From Deltaproteobacteria bacterium (GTDB taxonomy: Bacteria > Desulfobacterota_B > Binatia > UBA9968): a DNA stretch of 9,194 bases. This document shows positions 1 through 7,087 of this stretch, in pieces. Location: contig JAUXIP010000058.1 in the NCBI GenBank assembly GCA_030620935.1, positions 1-9,194 of the forward strand, written 5' to 3'. The position numbers and the translations under genes were made by a program. The notes under the pieces are model-generated. The model made no database searches. It was not told where the DNA came from and saw only the letters and a program-made list of their open reading frames with translations. Every line of letters begins with the position of its first letter. Within the stretch, counting starts at the first letter, position 1.

Positions 1-303
1 ATCGTGGGCGCCGGAGCCGAATATGGTTCCTATAACAACCCAAAGGAAGGCCGGTACCCATCCCCAGATCATCGCAATGGCCGGTCCCACAATTGGTGCA
101 GCCCCGGCCACTGAAACAAAATGATGCCCCATAAGGATATGCTTGGGAGTGGGCACGTATTCCACTCCATCTTCCAGCTCGTGGGCAGGTGTTTTAAAAT
201 TAGGGTCGAGCCGATAGATTTTTTCAGCCAAGAATTTGGAATAGTAGCGGTAAGCAAGGTAGAACGCGATGAGACCGATAACAAGCAAAACGATCGCGGG
301 CAT
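1..303 (-). CDS. cstA: Carbon starvation protein A (CstA), N-terminal 101 codons, cut by window edge
   Basis: CstA is an inner-membrane transporter that takes up peptides and/or pyruvate, usually induced when carbon runs short. Translating the minus strand from the ATG at 303 gives an open frame to the window edge. A hydrophobic segment at residues 3-18 is the first membrane helix. Residues 60-82 carry the signature of the family, a His-His-Phe pair region followed by AGAAPIVGPAIAMIWGW, then a second hydrophobic stretch (83-95) and a conserved Gly-x-Gly-Ala-His-Asp ending at residue 101. The start is supported by a GGGGAG ribosome binding site at 310-315, six bases before the ATG, and by a promoter upstream. 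The rest of the gene lies outside the window. The preceding MFS gene points the same way but 171 bp and a separate promoter lie between them, so cstA is probably its own unit. Confidence 0.94.
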   Translation of the reverse strand, partial: MPAIVLLVIGLIAFYLAYRYYSKFLAEKIYRLDPNFKTPAHELEDGVEYVPTPKHILMGHHFVSVAGAAPIVGPAIAMIWGWVPAFLWVVIGTIFGSGAHD

Positions 304-347
304 AGAAGTCTCCCCTTTTATTGGTCGAATTGGGTCCCTGCTTGGCC

Positions 348-376
348 AAAATATTCTTTGCCCGATCCTCTGTCAA
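348..376 (-). promoter_or_regulatory. sigma70-like promoter of cstA
   Basis: On the minus strand a perfect -35 box TTGACA (371-376) is followed, after exactly 17 bases, by TATTTT (348-353), which matches four of six -10 positions. Transcription would begin near 341 and leave a leader of about 38 bases holding the GGGGAG ribosome binding site. The 8-bp palindrome TTGGCCAA (342-349) overlaps the -10 and start region. Confidence 0.7.
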
Positions 377-422
377 CCGGATCCAGCCCAGTCGCGGTGT
401 AACAATCTGTGATGATTTTTCC

Positions 423-466
423 TCGTGTCACGAATAATGTGGGCTAGGTTCTTCTAGATATCTAGA
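423..466. promoter_or_regulatory. Two palindromes upstream of the cstA promoter
   Basis: TCGTGtCACGA (423-433) has perfect 5-bp arms around one base. TCTAGATATCTAGA (453-466) is a perfect 14-bp palindrome. They lie about 50 and 80 bp upstream of the cstA -35 box and just after the stop codon of the MFS gene. Neither is followed by a T-run in either direction, so they do not look like intrinsic terminators. Binding sites for dimeric regulators are possible. No regulator can be named from the sequence. Confidence 0.3.
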
Positions 467-474
467 TATAAGGA

Positions 475-1908
475 TCAGTTTTTCTGTGGTCCCCTCATTG
501 CCGAGAAGATGATGGCCAGCAGCGCAAAGAGGTTGACGATATGGACGGTATGCCTGAAGGCTTTTATGAAAATTTCTGGAGAGGAGGCCCAACTTTCCGG
601 GGATCCGATTTGGAGCTGAGTCAAGCCGGCGACGGTCAATCCGTAAGTGAAAATAGCTGTTGACAGGGCAACTCCCGTAGAACCACCAATCCGTGCCGTA
701 GTCACCGTCATACCGGAGGCGGCCCCGGCCCTGCCTTGCGGGACTGATCCGAGAATGGCGCTTTGGTTGGGCGAATTGAATATGGCCCAGCCGAGCCCCA
801 TCAGCACCAGCGGGAAGAGGATTTGGACCACCGTCGAGTCGAGGCCAAGAGAGGCAATGAAGAATTGACCTGCTAAGAGAAAGACTGCGCCGACAGTACA
901 GAGTAAACGAGAGCCCAAACGGTCTGAGAGCCAGCCGGCTATCGGAGCGACCATAACGATGACGACCGAGTTCGCAATGATAATCCAGCCCATCTGAAAA
1001 GGAGTAAAGCCCATGATGCTTTGAAGATAAAAAGGGATGAGGAATTGGACGGCCGATTGGGTTAAAGCAACGACGAAAAGACTCAAGTTTCCAAAGCTGA
1101 ATAGGCGATTGCGAAATAGGGATAGATGTAGGATCGGTGTCTCGGCTCGAAGTTCAGTCCAAATGAACAGACAAAAGGTCATGACAGAGAAAAGTGCCAG
1201 TGACTGAACTAGGAGATGGCTCAGGCCGAGTTGAGAGAACTGGTTCATTCCGTAGAAAAACGATATGTTGGTGAGCAAGAGAAGAGAAGCTCCTAGAAAG
1301 TCGATCTTAACTCCACCTCTCCGCTCTACTTTCTCTTCTAAAATTTTCCAGGCAAGGCATCCGCCTGCCAGGCCAACCGGGATATTGAGGTAAAAGATCC
1401 AGCGCCAGCCTATGGTGTCGATCAACAATCCTCCCAAGGTCGGACCCATGAGGTACCCGACGTGGAATGCCATTGAGGTCAGACCGATGGCCTTTCCGCG
1501 TTCCTTCGCGGGGACGATCACCGAGACGATCGCCCGGCCATGTGCGGTGATCATCGCCCCGCCGATTCCCTGAATGATTCTAAAGATGATGAGTTGAGCC
1601 GGAGATTGAGAAAGTCCACATAGGGCGGAACTCAAGATAAAAAGGAAAAAGCCTCCGACGTAGATTCTCTTCCTGCCGAAGAGATCGCCCAGGCGTCCCA
1701 GAGTCAAAACTAGGCCGATGATCGTGAGATCGTACGCCAAGATTGTCCATTGAATCGTAGTCAGGTGGGTTTGGAAGACGCGCGTCAAGGTAGGCAAGGA
1801 AACCAGGATGGCTCTTTGGTTGAGGGCAACCATGAAAAGACCCATGCAAACCAGGAAGAGAACTAATCGCGGATTCTGTTGCCATTTGCTGTCGTCTACT
1901 TTCACCAC
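475..1908 (-). CDS. DHA2-family (EmrB/QacA-type) MFS multidrug exporter
   Basis: A 477-aa multi-spanning membrane protein, predicted to export drugs or other hydrophobic compounds by proton antiport. Motif A is GRLGDLFGRKR (71-81), motif B is RIIQGIGG (110-117), and motif C is GYLMGPTLGG (151-160). The run GWRWIFYLNIPVG (167-179) and the later KIDFLGASLLLL (201-212) are hallmarks of the 14-helix DHA2 branch, and the length fits. The usual LDxTIVNVALP motif in helix 1 reads LNQRAILVSLP (29-39), so the conserved Asp is Asn30 and a positive Arg32 sits in the same helix. The start is GTG at 1908; a GGAAG sits seven bases upstream and no ATG lies in frame before it. The next codon is also GTG and could be used instead. 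No adjacent regulator or membrane-fusion (EmrA-type) gene is visible; the gene appears to stand alone behind the terminator at 2041-2074. The substrate cannot be inferred. Confidence 0.93.
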   Translation of the reverse strand: MVKVDDSKWQQNPRLVLFLVCMGLFMVALNQRAILVSLPTLTRVFQTHLTTIQWTILAYDLTIIGLVLTLGRLGDLFGRKRIYVGGFFLFILSSALCGLSQSPAQLIIFRIIQGIGGAMITAHGRAIVSVIVPAKERGKAIGLTSMAFHVGYLMGPTLGGLLIDTIGWRWIFYLNIPVGLAGGCLAWKILEEKVERRGGVKIDFLGASLLLLTNISFFYGMNQFSQLGLSHLLVQSLALFSVMTFCLFIWTELRAETPILHLSLFRNRLFSFGNLSLFVVALTQSAVQFLIPFYLQSIMGFTPFQMGWIIIANSVVIVMVAPIAGWLSDRLGSRLLCTVGAVFLLAGQFFIASLGLDSTVVQILFPLVLMGLGWAIFNSPNQSAILGSVPQGRAGAASGMTVTTARIGGSTGVALSTAIFTYGLTVAGLTQLQIGSPESWASSPEIFIKAFRHTVHIVNLFALLAIIFSAMRGPQKN

Positions 1909-1962
1909 CGTGTAGCTTCCACACCTATCTTTGCCTGAAAAATCGCCCGAATGAAATACTGT

Positions 1963-1981
1963 GAGATTCTCTGAATAGAGA
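1963..1981. promoter_or_regulatory. Overlapping inverted repeats upstream of the MFS gene
   Basis: TCTCT-GAAT-AGAGA (1968-1981) has perfect 5-bp arms and overlaps GAGA-T-TCTC (1963-1971), which has perfect 4-bp arms. They lie 55-73 bp upstream of the GTG start of the exporter, in the only promoter-bearing gap it has. DHA2 exporters are often controlled by a local TetR or MarR repressor binding such a site, but no regulator gene is next to it. I found no convincing -35/-10 pair here. Confidence 0.22.
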
Positions 1982-2040
1982 CTAAAACACCTGGCGCGCC
2001 GAGCCGGACCGCAAACAAAGAATGACTCGCTTTGGCAGGG

Positions 2041-2074
2041 AATTAAAAACTCTCCCGCTTATTTAAGCCGGGAG
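2041..2074 (-). terminator. Intrinsic terminator of the clpB transcript
   Basis: Read on the minus strand, the arms CTCCC and GGGAG (2070-2074 and 2052-2056) close a stem that continues inward with a C-G pair (2069/2057), a one-base bulge (2068) and three more pairs (2067-2065 with 2058-2060) around a 4-base loop. Two bases after the stem comes a run of five U (2049-2045). The stop codon of the small ORF (2059-2061) lies inside the hairpin. The plus strand has no T-run after the stem, so it acts in the minus direction only. Confidence 0.8.
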
Positions 2075-2229
2075 GTCTCACTAAGCGTCCGCTTGAGCTC
2101 CTCTTTGGCTTTTCTGCGGTTATACGTTTTCTTGTCCTTGAAAGGCTTGCTCGGAGGAGGAAGCTCTTTGCGGGTTTGCTTGAGAGGTAAGGGGATTTTT
2201 TTCTTTGGTCTCTTTGGGGAAGAAGTCAA
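2059..2229 (-). CDS. Small, highly basic 56-aa protein translationally coupled to clpB
   Basis: I do not recognise the family. The frame starts with TTG at 2227-2229, which overlaps the clpB TGA stop in the sequence TTGA, the arrangement expected for translational coupling. A GGAAGGG lies eight bases upstream inside the clpB end. The product is rich in Lys and Arg with few acidic residues: an N-terminal Lys/Pro part ([19 protein letters not shown], residues 4-22), a PPP at 23-25, then [18 protein letters not shown] (30-47) that looks helical, ending in TSRLK. It has no membrane segment, no cysteine and no signal peptide. It ends inside the intrinsic terminator, so clpB and this ORF share one transcript. 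Small basic proteins of this type often bind RNA or ribosomes, but nothing here proves that. The alternative is untranslated 3' sequence that happens to be open; coupling, composition and the position of the terminator argue against it. Confidence 0.6.
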   Translation of the reverse strand: MTSSPKRPKKKIPLPLKQTRKELPPPSKPFKDKKTYNRRKAKEELKRTLSETSRLK

Positions 2230-4856
2230 TGGAGGAGCCCTTCCGATAAGGCCTCGTCGGTAAAAATGGGTCCCCCGTGGGTGAAGATCAGACTGTTTCC
2301 GTCGGAGTCGATCTTCACGTGATCCCCGTCTTTGAATTCACCTTCTAGGATCTTGATGGCAAGCGGGTCTTGGATCAACTTCTGGATGGTCCGCTTGAGC
2401 GGACGTGCTCCGTAAACCGGGTCATAGCCCTTTTCAGCTAAGAACTCCTTGCCCTTGTCCGTAACTTCAAGCGCCAATTTTCTGTTCGCGAGGTTTTTGC
2501 GCAGGCGTTTGAGCTGGATTTCCACGATCGCCTTGATCTGTTCACGACCCAGACTGTTGAAGATGATAATTTCGTCGATGCGGTTGAGAAACTCCGGTTT
2601 GAACGCTTCCCGCAAGACAGCTGTTACTCTCTGTTCGATCTCTTTGCCGTCTTTTTCTCCTAGGTCCTGGATGTATTGACTTCCTAGATTGGACGTCATG
2701 ATGATCACGGTGTTTTTAAAATCCACTGTTCTGCCCTGACCATCGGTCATGCGGCCGTCCTCGAGAATTTGCAATAGGGCATTGAAGACCTCGGGATGAG
2801 CCTTTTCCACTTCGTCAAACAGGATAACGGAATAGGGTCTTCGGCGCACGGCTTCCGTCAGATAACCCCCCTCTTCGTAGCCTACATATCCCGGTGGGGC
2901 GCCGATCAATCGTGCCACGGAGTGCTTTTCCATGAATTCAGACATGTCCAACCGAACCATCGCCTGTTCATCGTCGAAGAGAAACTCAGCTAGGGCACGG
3001 CAGAGTTCCGTCTTTCCGACTCCCGTGGAACCGAGGAAGATGAAAGAGCCTATCGGCCGGTTCGGGTCCTGTAATCCTGCCCGGACTCGACGGACTGCAT
3101 TGGAGACGGCTCGGACCGCCTGCTCTTGTCCGACCACTCTGGCCTTCAATCGCTCTTCCATTCTGAGCAGCTTTTGAACCTCCCCTTCCATCATCCTTGC
3201 CACGGGGATCCTGGTCCACTTGGCTACGACTTCGGCGACATCCTCGGCGTCCACCTCTTCTTTCAACATCTTGCTCTCTTTTTGCAACTCGGTGAGCTGC
3301 CGATTTTTGCTCTCTAGCTCTTTGTTTAATTGCGTGAGAACGCCGTAGCGCAGCTCGGCAGCGCGGTTTAGGTCTCCACTCCGCTGCGCCTGCTGGTCTT
3401 CGACCTTGGTCGCTTCGATTTTTTCCTTCAGGGCGCGGATCTTTTGGATCACATCCTTTTCTTTTTTCCACTGGACCTTAAGTTGGTCAGAGCTGTCCCG
3501 CAGTTCTCGGATTTCACGATCCAGGCGCTGAAGCCTTTCCTTGGAGGCCTTATCCTTCTCTTGCTTTAAGGCCTGTCGCTCGATCTCCATCTGGAGGATT
3601 TTCCGCTCCACTTCGTCAAGCTCCGTAGGCATGCTGTCGATCTCGATCCTGAGTCGGGAGGCTGCTTCGTCGATGAGATCAATGGCCTTATCGGGGAGAA
3701 ATCGATCGCTGATGTAGCGATGCGATAAAGTGGCGGCCGCCACAATCGCGCCGTCGGTGATGCGCACGCCGTGATGCACTTCGTATCTTTCTTTCAGGCC
3801 TCTGAGGATGGCAATGGTATCTTCGACCGATGGCTCGCCGATGAGAACCGGTTGGAATCTTCTCTCCAGGGCCGGATCTTTCTCTATTCGCTTGCGATAC
3901 TCGTCCAGCGTCGTGGCCCCGATGCAATGGAGTTCGCCGCGGGCCAGTGCGGGTTTTAGCATGGTGGAGGCGTCCATGGCCCCCTCGGCCGCGCCTGCCC
4001 CCACCAAGGTGTGAAGCTCGTCAATGAAAAGGATGATTTGCCCGCTGGCCTCGGTCACTTCTTTCAGAACAGCCTTGAGTCTCTCCTCGAACTCACCGCG
4101 GAACTTCGCTCCGGCCACGAGCGCGCCCATGTCCAGCGCCACAAATTTTTTGTCCTTAAGACTCTCGGGAACATCGCCGTTGACGATCCTCAACGCCAGT
4201 CCTTCGGCGATAGCGGTTTTTCCTACTCCCGGCTCTCCGATCAAGACGGGGTTATTTTTCGTCCGCCGGGAGAGTACCTGAATCACTCTACGAATCTCGT
4301 CATCCCGACCGATCACCGGATCCAGTTTGCCCTTGCGCGCGAGATCGGTCAGATCTCGGCTGTATTTTTCCAGGGCACGGTACTTTCCCTCCGGATCGGG
4401 ATCCGTAATTCTCTGGGCCCCGCGAATATCCACTAGTGCCTTGAGAATATGATCTTTGGATACGTCGAGCTCCTTCAAGAGTCTGCCGGCTTCTCCGTTA
4501 TCCTCCACCATGGATAGCAGGAAGTGCTCGGTAGAAACGTATTCGTCTTTCAATCCTTCAGCGGCAGCCTCGGCTCCTTCGATAATCTTTTTCAGGCGCG
4601 GCGTGATGTATGTCTGGCCCGCGGTCGCTCCGGTCACTTGAGGGAGACGATCCAAAGTGTGCTCGAGTTTCTCAAAAAGGGAGGCGATAGGAATGCCCAG
4701 CTTCTGCAGAAGGAAAAGAACCACTCCTTCTTTCTGGCCCAGAAGCGCCATGAGGAGGTGCTCCGCGTCGATGGCTTGGTGATTTCTCTTCTCCGCCAAC
4801 GCTTGGGCGTTCTGCAAGGCTTCTTGGGATTTAATCGTCAATTTATCAAGACGCAT
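2226..4856 (-). CDS. clpB: ATP-dependent disaggregase ClpB (Hsp104 family)
   Basis: ClpB is a cytoplasmic hexameric AAA+ machine that pulls proteins out of aggregates with DnaK/DnaJ/GrpE. The 876-aa product is slightly longer than the usual ~860. The N-domain with two Clp repeats spans about 1-145. The first ATPase domain has Walker A GEPGVGKT (207-214), Walker B ILFIDE (275-280), pore loop with Phe252 where Tyr is common, and arginine fingers Arg332/Arg333. A long charged coiled-coil middle domain (about 405-530) separates it from the second ATPase domain with Walker A GSTGVGKT (609-616), pore loop GYVGY (656-660), Walker B VILFDE (677-682), Arg759 and sensor-2 GARPLKR (816-822). The middle domain and the lack of a ClpP-docking IGF/IGL loop distinguish it from ClpA/ClpC/ClpX. 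I chose the ATG at 4856, which has GGAG six bases upstream (4863-4866); an in-frame TTG four codons earlier has no ribosome binding site. It overlaps the next small ORF by the TTGA stop/start. Confidence 0.98.
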   Translation of the reverse strand: MRLDKLTIKSQEALQNAQALAEKRNHQAIDAEHLLMALLGQKEGVVLFLLQKLGIPIASLFEKLEHTLDRLPQVTGATAGQTYITPRLKKIIEGAEAAAEGLKDEYVSTEHFLLSMVEDNGEAGRLLKELDVSKDHILKALVDIRGAQRITDPDPEGKYRALEKYSRDLTDLARKGKLDPVIGRDDEIRRVIQVLSRRTKNNPVLIGEPGVGKTAIAEGLALRIVNGDVPESLKDKKFVALDMGALVAGAKFRGEFEERLKAVLKEVTEASGQIILFIDELHTLVGAGAAEGAMDASTMLKPALARGELHCIGATTLDEYRKRIEKDPALERRFQPVLIGEPSVEDTIAILRGLKERYEVHHGVRITDGAIVAAATLSHRYISDRFLPDKAIDLIDEAASRLRIEIDSMPTELDEVERKILQMEIERQALKQEKDKASKERLQRLDREIRELRDSSDQLKVQWKKEKDVIQKIRALKEKIEATKVEDQQAQRSGDLNRAAELRYGVLTQLNKELESKNRQLTELQKESKMLKEEVDAEDVAEVVAKWTRIPVARMMEGEVQKLLRMEERLKARVVGQEQAVRAVSNAVRRVRAGLQDPNRPIGSFIFLGSTGVGKTELCRALAEFLFDDEQAMVRLDMSEFMEKHSVARLIGAPPGYVGYEEGGYLTEAVRRRPYSVILFDEVEKAHPEVFNALLQILEDGRMTDGQGRTVDFKNTVIIMTSNLGSQYIQDLGEKDGKEIEQRVTAVLREAFKPEFLNRIDEIIIFNSLGREQIKAIVEIQLKRLRKNLANRKLALEVTDKGKEFLAEKGYDPVYGARPLKRTIQKLIQDPLAIKILEGEFKDGDHVKIDSDGNSLIFTHGGPIFTDEALSEGLLH

Positions 4857-4880
4857 CTGTTTCTCCAAACAATTGTTGGA

Positions 4881-4909
4881 AAGTTAATCATCATCTGACG
4901 TTGTGTCAA
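4881..4909 (-). promoter_or_regulatory. sigma70-like promoter of clpB
   Basis: A perfect -35 TTGACA (4904-4909) is followed after 17 bases by TAACTT (4881-4886), a poor -10 matching three of six positions. Transcription would start near 4875, leaving a leader of about 18 bases with the GGAG site. No CIRCE element (TTAGCACTC inverted repeat) and no sigma32-type CCCCAT box are seen, so heat control, if any, is not by the classical HrcA or sigma32 signals. Confidence 0.5.
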
Positions 4910-4969
4910 GAAAGGAATAACAGAGAAGGGAAACTACGGAAGGCTTAGGAAAGCGAAAGAGAAAAGATT

Positions 4970-5701
4970 TTAGAGCATCGGGTTCGAGGGACTCATCACA
5001 ATGCCCTTCTCCTTGGTGATGCTGAACTCATACTGCCCCATATCCAGGGCCGTGCTGTGCATCTTTTCAATGACCATGGTCCTGACAAAACGATTCGTAG
5101 CCCATACCATCTCCAAGACGATGGAGCCGGCAGCCAGATATTCTTCTATTCCATGCACGTTCTTCTCTCCGATCCTGGGAACAGCATAGGTAGTAAGTAT
5201 ATTGGTGGTATCCATTTGGCTTTGAAGGGAATGGACCAGCATGCGCGCCTGATCTTGAATGCGCGCAGTCGAGTCCCGCAACAGGACCAACGGCCCGGCC
5301 GGGTCGACCACCAACCGCTTCGCCTCCATTCTTTTAACGTACCCGCTCAAGTCTGCTACAACCTTCTGGATATCCACTTGCTTGTCTTTGCCGCCTCCAG
5401 CCGACGGGTTGCTGAAGTAGGCGGAGGCATCTAGGATGAGAAGTTCTTTCTTCTCGATATATTGAGGCAAATCCCAGCCCAGCGAGACCCCTTGCTCGAT
5501 AATATCGGCGGGCCTTTGGTCTATGGCGACAAAGACCCCCTTTTCCCCTTCTAGGAGTCCCTGATAGATAAACTGTAGGCAGAATATGGTCTTGCCTGTG
5601 CCGGGCTCTCCCGTTAGCAGATAGGATTTGTTTACGGGAAATCCCCCTTCGATCAAGGGGTCCAAGGTCGGGATTCCGGTTGATATCCGATTAATACTCA
5701 T
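4970..5701 (-). CDS. Single-domain RAD55/KaiC-like RecA-superfamily ATPase
   Basis: A 243-aa protein with one KaiC-type ATPase domain (half of a true two-domain KaiC), so it is not a circadian clock KaiC. The N-terminal RISTGIPTLDPLIEGGFP (5-22) is the typical family opening, followed by Walker A GEPGTGKT (31-38) and a Walker B strand RLVVDP (129-134) where Asp133 is followed by Pro instead of the usual Ser. In KaiC proteins two adjacent glutamates after the second strand activate water (the TFEE motif); here the matching place reads AIDQ (59-62), so neither Glu is present. The GIEEYLAAGSIVLEM region (184-198) matches the conserved tail of the domain. Such stand-alone proteins are commonly signalling or scaffold ATPases of unknown role. 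The start ATG has AAGGA six bases upstream (5708-5712). It lies 113 bp upstream of clpB on the same strand, but clpB has its own promoter and no terminator is visible between them, so read-through is possible. Confidence 0.9.
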   Translation of the reverse strand: MSINRISTGIPTLDPLIEGGFPVNKSYLLTGEPGTGKTIFCLQFIYQGLLEGEKGVFVAIDQRPADIIEQGVSLGWDLPQYIEKKELLILDASAYFSNPSAGGGKDKQVDIQKVVADLSGYVKRMEAKRLVVDPAGPLVLLRDSTARIQDQARMLVHSLQSQMDTTNILTTYAVPRIGEKNVHGIEEYLAAGSIVLEMVWATNRFVRTMVIEKMHSTALDMGQYEFSITKEKGIVMSPSNPML

Positions 5702-5746
5702 TGAAAGTCCTTTTTACCAAATTTTCGTAGTCTAGGAAAGAGCTTC

Positions 5747-5777
5747 ATCCGTCCGTAAGCTTGCAACACCTTGAACC
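5747..5777 (+). repeat. Repeat block 1, copy a
   Basis: This block aligns without gaps to 7088-7118, with 24 of 31 bases identical (core AAGCTyGyAACACmTTrAA). It lies in the divergent gap between the RAD55/KaiC-like gene and hisC. The tail CACCTTGAACCCCTGACC has the look of the short degenerate heptamer repeats seen in the intergenic DNA of many environmental bacteria. Confidence 0.4.
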
Positions 5778-5793
5778 CCTGACCGTGACGTCA

Positions 5794-5870
5794 AGCATTC
5801 AGCCGTCAGCAATTAGCAGTCTCCGCCTTAGGCGGATCAGCCGCTGGCTGAAGCTACTCCGCTGAAAGCT
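5794..5870. repeat. Imperfect long hairpin element in the hisC upstream region
   Basis: A perfect 15-base palindrome with one central base, TCCGCCT-T-AGGCGGA (5822-5836), forms the middle. The outer arms AGCATTCAGC (5794-5803) and GCTGAAAGCT (5861-5870) match at 9 of 10 positions when paired. In between, TCAGC words recur on the left and GCTGA words on the right, so the whole 77 bp folds as a loose cruciform. It encodes no protein and is followed by no T-run. It resembles a REP- or MITE-like intergenic element, but no transposase or target duplication is visible. Confidence 0.45.
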
Positions 5871-5922
5871 ATTGCCTGCGACAACGATGCAAGCATCCCT
5901 TCGGCTGAGCTCAGGTCGATGC

Positions 5923-5940
5923 CTTATCGGCGGATCAGGG
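5923..5940 (+). repeat. Repeat block 2, copy a
   Basis: CTTATCGGCGGATCAGGG matches 7121-7138 at 17 of 18 bases in the same orientation. A third, looser version (GCCTTAGGCGGATCAG, 5825-5840) forms the right half of the hairpin nearby. This copy ends one base before the -35 box of hisC. Confidence 0.6.
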
Positions 5941-5941
5941 T

Positions 5942-5970
5942 TTGAAATGAGTGGTCGCTGCAGCTACAAT
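5942..5970 (+). promoter_or_regulatory. Strong sigma70-like promoter of hisC
   Basis: TTGAAA (5942-5947; five of six -35 bases) and TACAAT (5965-5970; five of six -10 bases) are separated by the ideal 17 bases. The expected start site, 6-8 bases after the -10 box, is 5976-5978, directly before the hisC ATG at 5979. No ribosome binding site can exist in such a leader. Confidence 0.75.
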
Positions 5971-5978
5971 CCGTCGTT

Positions 5979-7040
5979 ATGTCTCGCTACTTCCGACCAA
6001 ATATCGCCAGCCTAGAGAGCTATCTCCCAGGAGAACAACCCCAGAACGGGGACTACATCAAGCTCAACACTAACGAAAATCCCTATTCTCCTTCTTCCCG
6101 TGTTCTCTCTGCCCTGCGCAAGGCCGCAAACCCATCACTCCGTCTCTATCCGGACCCTCTAAGCCAAAGTCTAAAGTCGCTGGCGGCCGCTACTTACGGC
6201 GTGGGGCCCGAGAATGTTCTCGCCGGCAATGGCTCCGATGAGCTTCTGTCAATCTTGACGCGTTGTTTCGTAGGCCCGAGAGATCGGGTGGTCTATCCTG
6301 TGCCGACCTATACTTTTTACGATACCCTGGTCGCTATTCAAGACGGGGAAAAAGTGGAGATTGACTATCCCGACGATTTTGCCATTCCCGATGGACTTTC
6401 TTCACAAAAGGCCGCCCTGACCTTTCTCTGCAATCCCAACTCTCCGTCGGGGACTCTAGTTTCCATAGAAGAGATTGAGAGACTGGCTCGGTCTGTGTCG
6501 GGTATCCTTGTGGTGGATGAGGCTTACATCGACTTTGCCGAAGGAGAGAAAACATCCGCCATTGGACTGGTGAGACGGTTTTCCAATCTCATCGTCCTGC
6601 GGAGCTTCTCTAAGTCCTTCTCCCTCGCGGGCATGCGCGTCGGTCTGGCCTTTGCGGCTGAGGAGATCATCTCAGGAATGATCAAGGTCAAGGATTCCTA
6701 CAATCTAAATCGTCTAAGTCTGGCCGCAGCTGTTGCTGCGCTCAATGATCTTGGGTGGATGGGGCGCAACGTCCGCCGAATCCAAAAGTCCCGAAAGCGA
6801 TTGACCCAAGGCTTGAAACGTTTGGGCTTCGAAGTCCTTCCTTCTCAGGCCAACTTTGTCATGGCCCGAAAGAAAGGACAAAATCTCAGGGTATTGTACA
6901 AAGAATTAAAACGGCGAAAAATCCTTGTGCGTTACTTTGACGAACCAAGGTTGAATGACAGTCTTAGGATTACTGTCGGGACACCACGGGAAATCAGCGC
7001 GCTCTTACAGGCAATTGAAGCGATCGGGGTTGGCAGGTAA
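5979..7040 (+). CDS. hisC: Histidinol-phosphate aminotransferase (HisC)
   Basis: HisC is a PLP enzyme that moves an amino group from glutamate to imidazole acetol phosphate, giving histidinol phosphate in histidine synthesis; homologues may also accept aromatic keto acids. The 353 aa match the usual length. The opening MSRYFRPNIASLESYLPGEQ is typical of the family, followed by KLNTNENP (28-35) and LRLYPDP (54-60). PLP-contacting residues are visible: Asn152 in CNPNSPSG, Asp180 and Tyr183 in VVDEAY, the Schiff-base Lys212 in RSFSKSFSLAGMR, and phosphate-binding Arg220. Arg330 in SLRITVGT is the substrate carboxylate-binding arginine. The ATG at 5979 is the only plausible start at the conserved N-terminus, yet it has no ribosome binding site and sits directly after a strong promoter, so translation is probably leaderless. 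No other his gene is in the window, so the gene is not in a visible histidine operon. It has no T-run terminator. Confidence 0.97.
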   Translation: MSRYFRPNIASLESYLPGEQPQNGDYIKLNTNENPYSPSSRVLSALRKAANPSLRLYPDPLSQSLKSLAAATYGVGPENVLAGNGSDELLSILTRCFVGPRDRVVYPVPTYTFYDTLVAIQDGEKVEIDYPDDFAIPDGLSSQKAALTFLCNPNSPSGTLVSIEEIERLARSVSGILVVDEAYIDFAEGEKTSAIGLVRRFSNLIVLRSFSKSFSLAGMRVGLAFAAEEIISGMIKVKDSYNLNRLSLAAAVAALNDLGWMGRNVRRIQKSRKRLTQGLKRLGFEVLPSQANFVMARKKGQNLRVLYKELKRRKILVRYFDEPRLNDSLRITVGTPREISALLQAIEAIGVGR

Positions 7041-7087
7041 AATCCATCGAAGAGACCGCTTGGCGAACGGCGGCCTGAGGGACCGTA

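Noticed and set aside
2986..3471. Long second open frame on the clpB strand (161 codons)
   Set aside because: It lies wholly inside clpB in another frame, across the charged middle domain. Its Arg/Gly-rich composition is what a frame-shifted coiled coil gives.
4857..4868. In-frame TTG four codons upstream of the chosen clpB start
   Set aside because: It has no ribosome binding site, and the predicted transcription start near 4875 would leave only a few bases before it. The ATG at 4856 has GGAG at six bases and matches the usual MRLDK-like beginning.
4011..4898. Plus-strand open frames antisense to clpB
   Set aside because: They are shadows of a strongly conserved gene, without recognisable domains or ribosome binding sites.
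4857..4969. Heat-shock control (CIRCE or sigma32 promoter) of clpB
   Set aside because: No TTAGCACTC/GAGTGCTAA inverted repeat and no CCCCAT box were found; the boxes fit a sigma70-type promoter.
5794..5870. CRISPR array or tRNA in the hisC upstream gap
   Set aside because: The repeated words are short and degenerate with no regular spacers, and no cloverleaf or anticodon arm can be drawn.
7041..7080. Intrinsic terminator after hisC
   Set aside because: Only a 4-bp GC stem (CCGC/GCGG) is present and there is no T-run.
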